A stretch of 64,000 nucleotides of DNA from CAZSHB01 sp964606885 (lineage in GTDB: Bacteria; Babelota; Babeliae; Babelales; CAIQNR01): NCBI GenBank assembly GCA_964606885.1, contig CAZSHB010000003.1, positions 42,855 through 106,854 on the forward strand. The letters are read 5' to 3'. The notes below the pieces were generated by a model, which saw only the letters and a program-made list of their open reading frames with translations, ran no database searches and was not told where the DNA came from. Shown piece after piece: positions 8,462 through 17,306 of the stretch (its first letter is position 1; every line of letters begins with the position of its first letter). The translations under genes were made by a program, and so were the position numbers.

Positions 8462-10288
8462 ATGGCAAAAGAAATTATACGTCCGAATCAGTTTGCTCGC
8501 GCAAACATGGATATGGACGTAGACACAGACGTTATTTTAAACGCAGATCAAGAAGCTGAATTGCTTTCGCTCTACGAAGGATTTTTTGATTCTAACCGTA
8601 TGGGCAAAGTTGTTGAAGCAAAGATCGTTTCTCTTAACGCTGATGGCGCATTAGTAGATATTGGGTTTAAAGCGGAAAGCCTTATCCCAAAATACGAATT
8701 CTCACAACATGAACTCAAGAAGTTGCAAGTAGGCGATGTCCTAGAAGTTATTCTTGATGAACTTGAAAGTGCTGAAGGCGAATTAGTTCTTTCTTATGAA
8801 AAAGCTAAAGCGCTTAAAGCATGGGATGCTATTATCAAGTTGTTTGAAGAAGACAAACCTGTTGAAGGTACCGTAACTCACAAAGTTAAAGGTGGCTTGA
8901 ACGTTGATATTGGCGTACCAGCATTCTTGCCTGGTTCACAAGTTGACGTACAACGCGTTAATAACTTTGACCAATACGTTGGCCAAACTATCGTTGCAAA
9001 CATTATCAAGGTTAACAAAAAGCGCGGTAACGTTATCATTTCTCGTCGTAAATTCATGAACGATCAACGTTCAGAATTCCGCAAGAAGATTCTTGATACG
9101 CTTGACGAAGGTCAAATCATTCAAGGCTTGGTCAAAAACATCACCAACTACGGTGTGTTTATCGACATCGGCGGCGTTGATGGCTTGTTGCATATCACTG
9201 ATATGACATGGGGCAGAATTGCTCATCCAAGCGAAGTAGTAAAAATTGGCGACAATTTAACTGTTAAAGTTCTTTCGTTTGATAAAGATAACGAAAAAAT
9301 TTCACTTGGCCTTAAGCAACTTTCAGAAAATCCTTGGGAACAAATGGCAGCTTCAGTACAAGCTGGCTCACGCGTTAAAGGTAAAGTTTCAAGCATCACC
9401 GATTACGGCTTGTTTGTAGAAGTACAACGTGGCGTAGAAGGCTTGATCCATATTTCTGAAGTTTCATGGATTGATCGTATTAACGATCTTAAGAAACACT
9501 TTGCTGTTGGCGATACCGTAGAAGCATTGGTTATTTCTCTTGATAAAGAAAATCGCCGTATGTCTCTAAGTATCAAACAATTAGAACAAAATCCTTGGCA
9601 AACTGTTGCACAAGAATTCCCAGTTGGTTCAAAGATCAAGGGAACAATTAGCAACATTACTGACTTTGGTATTTTCGTTCTTCTTAAGCCAGGCATTGAT
9701 GGTTTAGTACACGTTTCAGATCTTTCATGGACTGAACATATTGATCACCCAGCAGACGTGTATACAAAAGGTCAAGAAATTGAAGCTGTTGTGTTAGCAG
9801 TTGATACTGATAGCAAGAAGATTTCTCTTGGTATTAAGCAACTTGCAAACAACCCATGGGATATTATTGATCAAAAGTACAGCATCGGCCAAGTCATTAC
9901 TGGTGAAGTTTCTCGTATTACCAACTTTGGTCTTTTCGTGAAATTAGAAAACGGTATTGAAGGTTTAGTGCATATTTCTGAACTTAACGATCTTAAAAAA
10001 GACGCTAAGATTGAAGATCTTTTCAGAGTTGGCGATAGCCGCGAATTCCGCGTTATCAAAATCAACAAAGAAGAACACAAACTTGGTTTAAGCACCAGAC
10101 TTTCTGGTGACATCCATAAAGAAGAACCTAAGCAACAACGCGAACACCGTGAGCCTCGCGAATCTCGCGAATCACGTCATGTAGCTCCGCAACAACAAGA
10201 ATCATATGAAGCACCTAAGTCTCAACAAAAGAGCCAGCTTCAAATGGAACTTGAAAAAGCAGCTGCACGTAAAAAGAGCAAAGAATAA
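8462..10288 (+). CDS. rpsA: 30S ribosomal protein S1
   Basis: A 608-residue protein with six consecutive S1 RNA-binding domains. Each carries a VxGxVxxIxxxGxFV(D/E)(I/L) core and several the xGLxHxSE/D signature (GLLHITDMTW, GLIHISEVSW, GLVHVSDLSW, GLVHISELND). Domains 1-2 are divergent, as usual for the ribosome-docking repeats. S1 binds mRNA on the small subunit and supports initiation on structured leaders; it also takes part in trans-translation, and ssrA and smpB are in this window. The last 70 residues are low complexity, rich in Gln, Glu, Arg and Ser. ndk starts 8 bases after the stop. Confidence 0.97.
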   Translation: MAKEIIRPNQFARANMDMDVDTDVILNADQEAELLSLYEGFFDSNRMGKVVEAKIVSLNADGALVDIGFKAESLIPKYEFSQHELKKLQVGDVLEVILDELESAEGELVLSYEKAKALKAWDAIIKLFEEDKPVEGTVTHKVKGGLNVDIGVPAFLPGSQVDVQRVNNFDQYVGQTIVANIIKVNKKRGNVIISRRKFMNDQRSEFRKKILDTLDEGQIIQGLVKNITNYGVFIDIGGVDGLLHITDMTWGRIAHPSEVVKIGDNLTVKVLSFDKDNEKISLGLKQLSENPWEQMAASVQAGSRVKGKVSSITDYGLFVEVQRGVEGLIHISEVSWIDRINDLKKHFAVGDTVEALVISLDKENRRMSLSIKQLEQNPWQTVAQEFPVGSKIKGTISNITDFGIFVLLKPGIDGLVHVSDLSWTEHIDHPADVYTKGQEIEAVVLAVDTDSKKISLGIKQLANNPWDIIDQKYSIGQVITGEVSRITNFGLFVKLENGIEGLVHISELNDLKKDAKIEDLFRVGDSREFRVIKINKEEHKLGLSTRLSGDIHKEEPKQQREHREPRESRESRHVAPQQQESYEAPKSQQKSQLQMELEKAAARKKSKE

Positions 10289-10296
10289 GGAGCTTT

Positions 10297-10701
10297 ATGG
10301 AACGTACATTTGCTATTATTAAACCGGACGCAATGGCAGCAGGTCATGCTGAGGCCATTATTGCCGTTATTGAAGACCATGGCTTTGAAGTAATCGCTCA
10401 AGAAAAACGTCATTTGTCTCGTGCAGAAGTTGAAGAATTTTATGCAGAGCACAAAGAACGTTCATTCTTCCCTGAAGTTGTAGCATTTATGACCTCAGGA
10501 CCGGTTACGCTTATTGCCCTAGAAAAAGAAAACGCTGTTAAAGCATGGCGCGACCTTATGGGAGCAACAGATCCTGCACAAGCCGAACACGGCACCATTC
10601 GTAAACAGTTTGGTACCTCAAAAGGCAACAATGCAACTCACGGATCAGATTCTCATACAAGTGCTGCTCGTGAATTAGCATTTTTCTTTCCTAGTCTGTA
10701 A
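10297..10701 (+). CDS. ndk: nucleoside diphosphate kinase
   Basis: A 134-residue enzyme of usual family length that transfers the gamma phosphate of ATP to NDPs through a phospho-histidine. Seen: the N-terminal RTFAIIKPDA, the KPDAxxxxH region, the MTSGPV loop, the DPAxAEHGTIR segment and the active-site NATHGSD with His115. AAGGAG lies just upstream, 8 bases after rpsA, so rpsA-ndk are co-transcribed. Confidence 0.97.
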   Translation: MERTFAIIKPDAMAAGHAEAIIAVIEDHGFEVIAQEKRHLSRAEVEEFYAEHKERSFFPEVVAFMTSGPVTLIALEKENAVKAWRDLMGATDPAQAEHGTIRKQFGTSKGNNATHGSDSHTSAARELAFFFPSL

Positions 10702-10729
10702 GTAAGACTTATAAACAAGGGTGCATCGT

Positions 10730-11647
10730 ATGCTTTTAGATAACAAACATATCACTGGCCTACTTTGCTCCCTTGTTTTTTGCATGCCTCTTTTCTCTAC
10801 ACAAAAACCACATCTCTATATTCTTATACACGGCACTTGGTCAGCACCGCGCCACTCGTTATTACATGGCAGTAGACCGCAATGGTACCAAGCTGGCCAC
10901 ACAACTTTTGATACACTCAAAAGAGCAACTAATGCACACATAATTCATCACACATGGTCTGGTAAAAATAACTTGGCCGATAGACTAGCCGGTGCCAAAA
11001 CACTTATCTCTCTGATACAAAAACATGCAACTACTCATACCATGCATATTATTGCACATAGTCACGGTGGCAATGTTGCATTACTTGCACTTGATACGCT
11101 TATTAAAGACAACCCAACAACAAAGATTGCTACGCTTGTTTTGCTGGGAACGCCCATTTATTTTGAATGGTACCCTGCAAGCGTTACAGCAGTGGGCACG
11201 ATCTACAATATTTTTTCTTATGGCGACATTGTACAACCAGTAGCTGGTATGTATGAACGGGAGTTGCCGGAACAGCCGCATATTTTCAACATACAACTCA
11301 AAATCAATAACAACTGCCCTATGCATAACCAGTTGTATAAACCAGAGCTTATAGAACAGATTCCACATTTCTCTAAACTCTTTGGAAAAAAAGATGTTTA
11401 TTGTTTACACTGCACAACAGGTAAAAAGCCGGTTATAACACACGATACAAACCGCGCAGAAGATATACGCACCGATAAAAGATTCACGCAACAACTACAA
11501 GCAAGTTGGACAGAGATAAGAGATAAACATGCACAAAAAAACACCGCCAACCACGATCGGCTTACTCGATTCAGGGATAGGTGGACTCAGTATTATCAGA
11601 GAACTATTGCGCGCCTCTACAACGCCATCAATACCAACCAAGCGTAA
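10730..11647 (+). CDS. secreted lipase-like alpha/beta hydrolase
   Basis: The start at 10730 is chosen over a GTG at 10721 because the AAGGG site (10717-10721) is correctly spaced only from the later ATG. A signal peptide covers residues 1-25. The fold signals are IHGTW near the N-terminus (oxyanion strand), the nucleophile elbow AHSHGG with Ser111, the candidate acid in SYGDIVQP and a candidate His in CPMHNQ. The substrate is unknown; an ester is likely. The last 40 codons (11529-11647) lie in a different frame inside murI, an unusually long overlap, suggesting the C-terminus was extended by loss of an earlier stop. Confidence 0.7.
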   Translation: MLLDNKHITGLLCSLVFCMPLFSTQKPHLYILIHGTWSAPRHSLLHGSRPQWYQAGHTTFDTLKRATNAHIIHHTWSGKNNLADRLAGAKTLISLIQKHATTHTMHIIAHSHGGNVALLALDTLIKDNPTTKIATLVLLGTPIYFEWYPASVTAVGTIYNIFSYGDIVQPVAGMYERELPEQPHIFNIQLKINNNCPMHNQLYKPELIEQIPHFSKLFGKKDVYCLHCTTGKKPVITHDTNRAEDIRTDKRFTQQLQASWTEIRDKHAQKNTANHDRLTRFRDRWTQYYQRTIARLYNAINTNQA

Positions 11648-12317
11648 CTATCTATATGTTGCTGACACAGCACATCTGCCGTACGGTAATAAAACACCCG
11701 ACTATTTAATTGAACGAGGCCGCGTACTCACCCGCTTTTTTATAGCACACAACATCACCACTATTATTATTGCATGCCACACGTCATCAGCAACATCACT
11801 TGCTACCCTCAAACAAGAATTCCCACAGATTACCTATATTGACCTGATCCCGTTTACTATAGACCATGCCATAACGCACACAAAAACAGGGCGTATTGGT
11901 GTGCTTGCTACCCAAGCAACCATCAATAGTGGTATCCATAAAAAACTTCTCTTAGCGCAAAACAAACAACTTGTTGTTGTTGAACAAGCATGCCCGCTTC
12001 TTGTACCACTTATAGAACGGGATGCATCACCAGCAGAAATTAAAGACGCTATTGATTTGTATATGGAACCATTGTTAGCATGCCAGGTTGATACGGTTAT
12101 TTTAGGATGCACACATTACGAATTTATACGCCCGCACTTAGAACAACACATCCCTTCTGTGTGCTTTGTCAGTGCTGCGCAAACACAACTCTTAGAACCT
12201 GCTGAACTTAGTAACTTTTCGTTAATTACTACTGGACCCTTTACGCACACACCACAGTTTATACAGACTCTTATTGGGTCTTATCAGTATGATCTAGAAA
12301 CGGACAAAACCCTGTAA
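11529..12317 (+). CDS. murI: glutamate racemase
   Basis: Interconverts L- and D-glutamate for peptidoglycan, by a two-cysteine, cofactor-free mechanism. Seen: the N-terminal DSGIGGLSI motif, ADTAHLPYG, the first catalytic Cys83 in ACHTSSAT and the second Cys194 in GCTHYEF. The length of 262 residues is normal. The start cannot be moved far downstream because the DSGIGG motif is already at residues 14-19, so the 119-base overlap with the preceding hydrolase gene is real. Its presence implies that peptidoglycan synthesis is retained. Confidence 0.95.
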   Translation: MHKKTPPTTIGLLDSGIGGLSIIRELLRASTTPSIPTKRNYLYVADTAHLPYGNKTPDYLIERGRVLTRFFIAHNITTIIIACHTSSATSLATLKQEFPQITYIDLIPFTIDHAITHTKTGRIGVLATQATINSGIHKKLLLAQNKQLVVVEQACPLLVPLIERDASPAEIKDAIDLYMEPLLACQVDTVILGCTHYEFIRPHLEQHIPSVCFVSAAQTQLLEPAELSNFSLITTGPFTHTPQFIQTLIGSYQYDLETDKTL

Positions 12318-12402
12318 TAGAGGGCTTTATTAGACAAATGACCTAGTTTAGTTGCATACTGACTGTAAATAAAATTGTAAGTCATATTAGAAGGGGTACC
12401 AT

Positions 12403-12993
12403 ATGAAAAAACTATTTTTAACACTCGCATTAACCACCACTATCTTTGTCAGAGCAAGCGAAAGAAGTGTCGTTTCAAGCGCACCCAGCTGTCTTACTGG
12501 CCCGCTAGCAATGCTCTCACGTAACAGCGGATCAAACACGCCCTGCCATTCACCTTCTAATCTATCTTCGCCAAAAAGTAATCGAAGCACTCCAGGACAT
12601 AGTCGCCGTCCATCTATGAGTCTGGTACTTCCCACAGAACCTGTAACTGCAGCAAAAACTACAACCGGTTTCCAGGTCACACCACCTACTCCACAAAGCA
12701 GCACCACAACAAGTCCTCGTACGCCTGCTGCACAAGAAGTTGTACAACCAACAACTCCAACTAAACCATCATGGGAAGGCACGGTCGCAGCTTATCAGGC
12801 AATGCTTACAGCTGCTCAAAACCAAACAACTGCCAGAGACTGGACAGACAAACAAATAGCAAGATTTACTGACGCAATAGCTAGATATAACCAAGAACAC
12901 CCAACTACTATTTGGCCGGCAAAAACTAACCCTACAGATTCTAGATTGCACGAAGCGCCTCGTGCTTTAACCGTTTTTTCAAGCAAACGATAA
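12403..12993 (+). CDS. secreted Ser/Thr/Pro-rich protein, unknown
   Basis: AGAAGGGG precedes the ATG. Residues 1-18 are a signal peptide. Residues 25-125 are low complexity, rich in Ser, Thr and Pro. A short folded-looking C-terminal part follows (WEGTVAAYQAML ... WTDKQIARFTDAIARYNQEHPTTIWP). No family recognised. The Ser/Thr/Pro stretch could be an exposed linker or a substrate for O-glycosylation by the GT-C enzymes found further on, which is speculation. A bidirectional terminator follows. Confidence 0.65.
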   Translation: MKKLFLTLALTTTIFVRASERSVVSSAPSCLTGPLAMLSRNSGSNTPCHSPSNLSSPKSNRSTPGHSRRPSMSLVLPTEPVTAAKTTTGFQVTPPTPQSSTTTSPRTPAAQEVVQPTTPTKPSWEGTVAAYQAMLTAAQNQTTARDWTDKQIARFTDAIARYNQEHPTTIWPAKTNPTDSRLHEAPRALTVFSSKR

Positions 12994-12995
12994 AT

Positions 12996-13027
12996 AAAAA
13001 AGCCCACTGAAAAACCGTGGGCTTTTT
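12996..13027. terminator. bidirectional rho-independent terminator
   Basis: AGCCCAC and GTGGGCT pair around an A-rich loop (13001-13023), with an A run before and a T run after, so it can serve both the plus-strand gene ending at 12993 and the minus-strand efp-nusB operon ending at 13057. Confidence 0.85.
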
Positions 13028-13056
13028 TATTTTATAAAGTTCTAAAAACTTAGATA

Positions 13057-13512
13057 TTATTGCACGGGCTCTTTTGCTGGTAGCTTTTTAACTACCTCAT
13101 CTAAAATACCGTTTACAAACTTGTAAGCGTCTTTTTCTGAAAAGCATTTAGCGAGTTCAATTGCTTCGTTAATAACAATAGTTGGTGGAGTATCAGTATA
13201 CAATAACTCCCACAACGCATACCGCACAACCAAACGAGTACAGCAGCCCACACGTTCTAAACGCCAGTTGGCAAGAAACGGAAGTACATACTCATCAAGC
13301 TCATAACGCTTTTCTGCAATAGCAGTAACAATATCAATAATTTCTCCCTCTAAAGGAATGCTTGCGTCATACTCATTATTAAAACCAATTGCCACTGATT
13401 GCACGGATGAACCGTAATCAAGCGACTCAAGAGCGTATAACAAATGAAAAATAATGGAGCGTACATCACGACGAGACAGGGTACATGTTGGAGAGGGGGT
13501 TAGATCATTCAT
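13057..13512 (-). CDS. nusB: transcription antitermination protein NusB
   Basis: A 151-residue helical protein with the family's layout: N-terminal SRRDVRSIIFHLLYALE, a central LANWRLERVGCCTRLVVRYALWELL and the conserved VVINEAIELAKCFS-type segment followed by DAYKFVNGILDEV. NusB with NusE binds boxA RNA and supports rRNA antitermination. It lies 5 bases downstream of efp and is co-transcribed with it; this efp-nusB order is common in bacteria. Confidence 0.93.
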   Translation of the reverse strand: MNDLTPSPTCTLSRRDVRSIIFHLLYALESLDYGSSVQSVAIGFNNEYDASIPLEGEIIDIVTAIAEKRYELDEYVLPFLANWRLERVGCCTRLVVRYALWELLYTDTPPTIVINEAIELAKCFSEKDAYKFVNGILDEVVKKLPAKEPVQ

Positions 13513-13517
13513 AAAGG

Positions 13518-14078
13518 TTATGCTCGTTCCAAGTAAATGCCGGTGCGTGTATCAACTTTAATCTTATCGCCTTCGTTAATAAAAAGCGGAACCTGAAGGG
13601 TTAAACCTGTTTCAAGCGTAGCTGGTTTTGTTGAACCACCTTGAGCAGTATCACCACGAACGCCAGGAGGAGTTTCTTTAACTACAAAATACATAGTAAT
13701 AGGAGGAGTAATCCCAATAGGACGTTCCCCAAAATAAAGCATTTGGTATATTTCTTGTTCTTTTAAGAAGCCTAAAACATCTTCAAGCACATCTTTATTA
13801 AGCTCAATTTGCTCAAAAGAATCTTGATCCATAAACGTATAAAGACCTGAATCCTCATACAAATACTGCATAGACTTATGTTCAAGATTAGGGCTATCGA
13901 ACTTCTGCTCTGAACGGAAATTTTCTTCAAATGAAGATCCCGAAATCAGGTTTTTAAGCTTAGCACGAATAAGAGCACCACCGCGGCCCATTTTATTATG
14001 CTGAAAATCGAGCACTATATGAGGTTCACCTCGGTGAAGAACCTTAGTTCCTTTACGAAAATCTCCTGCACTGATCAT
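13518..14078 (-). CDS. efp: elongation factor P
   Basis: A 186-residue three-domain protein that relieves ribosome stalling at proline runs. Seen: the N-terminal KOW-like domain (ISAGDFRKGTKVLHRGEPHIVLDF), the middle OB domain, and the C-terminal signature region (GDTAQGGSTKPATLETGLTLQVPLFI). The tip loop reads MGRGGA, so the residue that is Lys34 in E. coli is Arg32 here; neither EpmA nor EarP lies in the window. It opens an operon with nusB. Confidence 0.96.
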   Translation of the reverse strand: MISAGDFRKGTKVLHRGEPHIVLDFQHNKMGRGGALIRAKLKNLISGSSFEENFRSEQKFDSPNLEHKSMQYLYEDSGLYTFMDQDSFEQIELNKDVLEDVLGFLKEQEIYQMLYFGERPIGITPPITMYFVVKETPPGVRGDTAQGGSTKPATLETGLTLQVPLFINEGDKIKVDTRTGIYLERA

Positions 14079-14120
14079 GGATCTCCTAATGTTTAAATGA
14101 AGCTAAAAGACGTATTTTTA

Positions 14121-14148
14121 AGTATAAATACCCATAGCAAAAAAGCAA
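14121..14148 (-). promoter_or_regulatory. sigma70-type promoter candidate for efp-nusB
   Basis: Read on the minus strand: TTGCTT (14148-14143), a 16-base spacer and TATACT (14126-14121), some 43 bases before the efp start. Confidence 0.55.
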
Positions 14149-14199
14149 CCTAGAGCATTATTGACTCAGATTAAAAAGGCTTTTATGGTTATAATGTGG

Positions 14200-14227
14200 T
14201 TGACCCTGGCATGCTGAAGGCTATACT
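14200..14227 (+). promoter_or_regulatory. sigma70-type promoter candidate
   Basis: TTGACC (14200-14205), a 16-base spacer and TATACT (14222-14227), 40 bases before the gene at 14268. A second TTGACT...TATAAT pair lies just upstream (14161-14195), but its 23-base spacer is too long for a standard promoter. Confidence 0.5.
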
Positions 14228-14267
14228 CATATCTAATATATTCTTGACCTGAACAAAGAGTAAAAAT

Positions 14268-14699
14268 ATGAAAAAATATATAGCTCTTGGATTACTTGTA
14301 GGTAGTTTTTGCACCCAAATGTACGGTGCTTCTAGAGAAGTTAGAGCAGGTGCTACCCTTGCAGGATTTTTAAAACAACCCCACCATGAATCAGTTGAAA
14401 TTGAAGACAACAATCAAAAGGTAGATTCTACAGCTATATTGATTAATTTTAATTTTCACCTTGGACATTTAAACAGAATATTTTTTCTTAATCTACATAG
14501 AGAAGGAATGTCTCTTGAAGCTGCAAACAGAGCAAAAGAAAAATTTATTCAAACAAAAACTGTTCCTGCACTATTATATGCATGCATGATGGGCAAACAC
14601 GCTTTACCATCTGGCACTGTTTTACGTCTAGGTGGTACAAGATGGAAAGTGGAAGACCATGGAACTGATTCAAGAACCCTTACTTTACAAGAAGAGTAA
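14268..14699 (+). CDS. small secreted protein, unknown
   Basis: A 143-residue protein with a signal peptide (residues 1-20, MKKYIALGLLVGSFCTQMYG). The mature part has a hydrophobic strand (STAILINFNFHLG), a helical segment (GMSLEAANRAKEKFIQ) and a C-terminal stretch that looks like strands (GTVLRLGGTRWKVEDHG). No family recognised. It has its own promoter candidate and ends 6 bases before glyA, so it may be co-transcribed with that core gene. Confidence 0.65.
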   Translation: MKKYIALGLLVGSFCTQMYGASREVRAGATLAGFLKQPHHESVEIEDNNQKVDSTAILINFNFHLGHLNRIFFLNLHREGMSLEAANRAKEKFIQTKTVPALLYACMMGKHALPSGTVLRLGGTRWKVEDHGTDSRTLTLQEE

Positions 14700-14705
14700 T
14701 AAACC

Positions 14706-15986
14706 ATGAACAAGTTAGTTAATATAGATCCCGTTATTGCACAAGCACTTGAAGCTGAGCGCATCAGATCAGAAGAACATATTAATCTTATTGCTTCAGA
14801 AAACTATACCTACCCTGCCGTGCTTGAAACAACCGGTTCAATTCTGACTAACAAATATGCTGAAGGCTACCCTGGTAAACGGTACTACGCTGGTTGCGCA
14901 CAAAGCGACATCGTAGAAGACCTTGCTCGCGAACGTTGCAAAAAACTGTTCAACGCAGAACATGCCAACGTACAACCGCACTCAGGTTCCCAAGCAAACA
15001 TGGCTGTCTACTTTGCCCTGCTTAAACCAGGCGATACCATCTTGGGCATGAACCTTGCTGCTGGTGGCCACTTAACCCACGGTTACCCGATCAATTTCTC
15101 TGGTACGTATTATAACCGTGTGAACTACGGCGTATCCCCAGATACTGAACAGTTCGATTTTGATGAAATTAGAAAATTAGCTTTAGAGCACAAACCAAAA
15201 CTTATTGTCTGTGGCGCATCTGCCTATGCTCGCACAATCGACTTTGCAGCGTTTAGCGCAATTGCAAAAGAAGTAGGCGCGTACTTAATGGCAGACATTG
15301 CTCACATTGCAGGACCTGTTGCTGTTGGACTCCATCCATCACCCTTTCCACATGCTGATGTAGTTACGAGCACCACACATAAAACATTACGTGGTCCACG
15401 CGGCGGCATCATTTTATGTAAGGCTGAATTTGCTAACGTTATTGATAAAGCGGTTATGCCAGGGATACAAGGCGGCCCCTTGATGCATCATATTGCAGCA
15501 AAAGCTGTTGCTTTTGGCATCGCGCTCCAACCAGAATTTAAAACGTATCAAGAACAGATTCTTAAAAACGCCAAGCACATGGCCGACTGTTTTACCAAAC
15601 GCGGGTACCGTGTGGTAAGCAACACAACCGACAACCACTTACTGGTTATCGATCTGCGCAATAAAAACATTACCGGCAAAGAAGCTGAACAAGTACTAGA
15701 ATCGATTGGTATTTATGCTAATCGCAACTGCATCCCGTTCGATCCACAAAGCCCTTTTATTACCAGCGGTATTAGACTTGGCACACCTGCCGTAACTACC
15801 CGTGGTTTTAAAGAACCGGAAATAGAACAGATTGTGCACTTTATTGATGCAGCACTGATGCACAAAGACAGTCCTGCTGCTCTTGCCCAACTGCAAAGTA
15901 GCATTACAAACCTATGTAAACTTTTTCCTATTTATCCTGAGTTATTACCAACACATAAAACAGCACAGACTTGCCTAGCACACTAA
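14706..15986 (+). CDS. glyA: serine hydroxymethyltransferase
   Basis: A PLP enzyme that converts serine and tetrahydrofolate to glycine and methylene-THF. Seen: HINLIASENY near the start, the GYPGKRYYAGC motif, NVQPHSGSQAN, DIAHIAGPVAVGLHPSP, and the PLP-binding TTHKTLRGPRGG with Lys226. The C-terminus has SGIRLGTPAVTTRGF. The length (426 aa) is normal. It starts 6 bases after the small secreted-protein gene. Confidence 0.97.
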   Translation: MNKLVNIDPVIAQALEAERIRSEEHINLIASENYTYPAVLETTGSILTNKYAEGYPGKRYYAGCAQSDIVEDLARERCKKLFNAEHANVQPHSGSQANMAVYFALLKPGDTILGMNLAAGGHLTHGYPINFSGTYYNRVNYGVSPDTEQFDFDEIRKLALEHKPKLIVCGASAYARTIDFAAFSAIAKEVGAYLMADIAHIAGPVAVGLHPSPFPHADVVTSTTHKTLRGPRGGIILCKAEFANVIDKAVMPGIQGGPLMHHIAAKAVAFGIALQPEFKTYQEQILKNAKHMADCFTKRGYRVVSNTTDNHLLVIDLRNKNITGKEAEQVLESIGIYANRNCIPFDPQSPFITSGIRLGTPAVTTRGFKEPEIEQIVHFIDAALMHKDSPAALAQLQSSITNLCKLFPIYPELLPTHKTAQTCLAH

Positions 15987-16058
15987 ACAGCTTTAATTAT
16001 TTATTTTACTGCTATACTAACCACTGTTTTTACATTCTGTTTAAAGAGAGAGTATGCT

Positions 16059-17306
16059 ATGAAACAAATCTATGATATCTGTGTAGTAGGCGGTGGTGGA
16101 CATATCGGATTGCCTTTATGTCTTGCATTTGCACACGCTGGCAAAAAGGTCATTGCTCTTGATGTACATCAACCAACTATAGAAAAAATCCAAGCAAAAC
16201 AAATGCCATTCTTTGAAGAAGGCGCACAAGAAATCTTAAATGCACAATACGGCAAAAACTTCTGGATCACTTCTGATAAAGAAAGCATGCGCCAAAGTAC
16301 GTTTATTATTATTGTCATTGGCACTCCGGTTGACGAACATTTAAATCCACAATTTGGGTTATTCAAAAAACTGTTTGATGATTTAATCCCCTATCTAGAA
16401 CCACATCATCATATTATTCTGCGTAGCACTGTTTATCCGGGTACTACAGAAAAAATAGATGCATACTTAAAAAGCAAAGGCGTTGCTGTAAAAATATCCT
16501 TCTGTCCTGAACGAATTGCTCAAGGCAAAGCCATGGAAGAGCTCTATAGCCTTCCACAATTAGTAGCCGCATGCGACAAAACATATCAACAAGAAGCAGA
16601 AGATCTTTTTAGCGTACTTGCATCAGAAGTTATTCCGCTTGCACCCTTAGAAGCTGAACTTGCAAAGTTATTCACCAATACCTGGCGCTATATCCAGTTT
16701 GCAACGGCTAACCAGTTCTACCAACTAGCAGAACAAAACGGCGCAGACTTTTACACGATCTACAACGCCATTACGCACAACTACCCACGCACTAAAGGAT
16801 TTCCTGGTGCAGGGTTTGCTGCAGGCCCGTGCCTCTTTAAAGACACGATGCAACTTGCCGCCTTTGGAAACAACAACTTCTTTCTTGGTCATGCAGCCAT
16901 GTTGATTAACGAAGGTATGCCCAACTTTATTGTGCAAGAACTAAAAAAATCCCACGATTTAACCACGAAAACAGTCGGCATCTTGGGAATGGCCTTTAAA
17001 GCAAATAACGATGATCTACGAGAATCTTTGTCGGTAAAATTAAAAAAAATAGTAGAAGTTGAAAGTTACCGCGTTTTATGTTCAGATATTCACGCACATA
17101 AAGACAGCTTTGTTTCAACACAACAACTGATCAACGAATCTGATATTGTCATCATCGGCACTCCTCATAAAGAGTATGCTGACCTGACCTTCAGACCGGA
17201 CCAAGTAGTTGTTGATATATGGAATTTTTATAAAAAATCAGGAGAAGCGGATGAAAAAGGTTTTAGTCACTGGATCGGCGGGGTTCATAGCCGGGTATCT
17301 CGTTGA
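16059..17306 (+). CDS. UDP-glucose/GDP-mannose-type nucleotide-sugar dehydrogenase
   Basis: A 415-residue NAD-dependent enzyme that oxidises a nucleotide sugar to a uronic acid. Seen: an N-terminal Rossmann motif VGGGGHIGLPL, the GTPVDEH segment, RSTVYPGTTEK, the PERIAQGKA loop, and a catalytic-Cys region GFAAGPCLFKD with Cys258, then MAFKANNDDLRESLS in the C-terminal domain. The Cys motif differs from the GGHC form of the WecC enzyme at 41097. The last 56 bases overlap the start of the epimerase gene, so the two are likely coupled. It opens the surface-glycan locus. Confidence 0.88.
   Translation: MKQIYDICVVGGGGHIGLPLCLAFAHAGKKVIALDVHQPTIEKIQAKQMPFFEEGAQEILNAQYGKNFWITSDKESMRQSTFIIIVIGTPVDEHLNPQFGLFKKLFDDLIPYLEPHHHIILRSTVYPGTTEKIDAYLKSKGVAVKISFCPERIAQGKAMEELYSLPQLVAACDKTYQQEAEDLFSVLASEVIPLAPLEAELAKLFTNTWRYIQFATANQFYQLAEQNGADFYTIYNAITHNYPRTKGFPGAGFAAGPCLFKDTMQLAAFGNNNFFLGHAAMLINEGMPNFIVQELKKSHDLTTKTVGILGMAFKANNDDLRESLSVKLKKIVEVESYRVLCSDIHAHKDSFVSTQQLINESDIVIIGTPHKEYADLTFRPDQVVVDIWNFYKKSGEADEKGFSHWIGGVHSRVSR

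Noticed and set aside
14161..14195. TTGACT and TATAAT as a promoter
   Set aside because: Spacer of 23 bases; the pair at 14200-14227 has a normal spacer.
17209..17250. Upstream ATG giving a 354-residue epimerase
   Set aside because: It lies inside the preceding dehydrogenase gene, has no ribosome site, and the NAD-binding start MKKVLVTG begins at 17251 after AGGAG.
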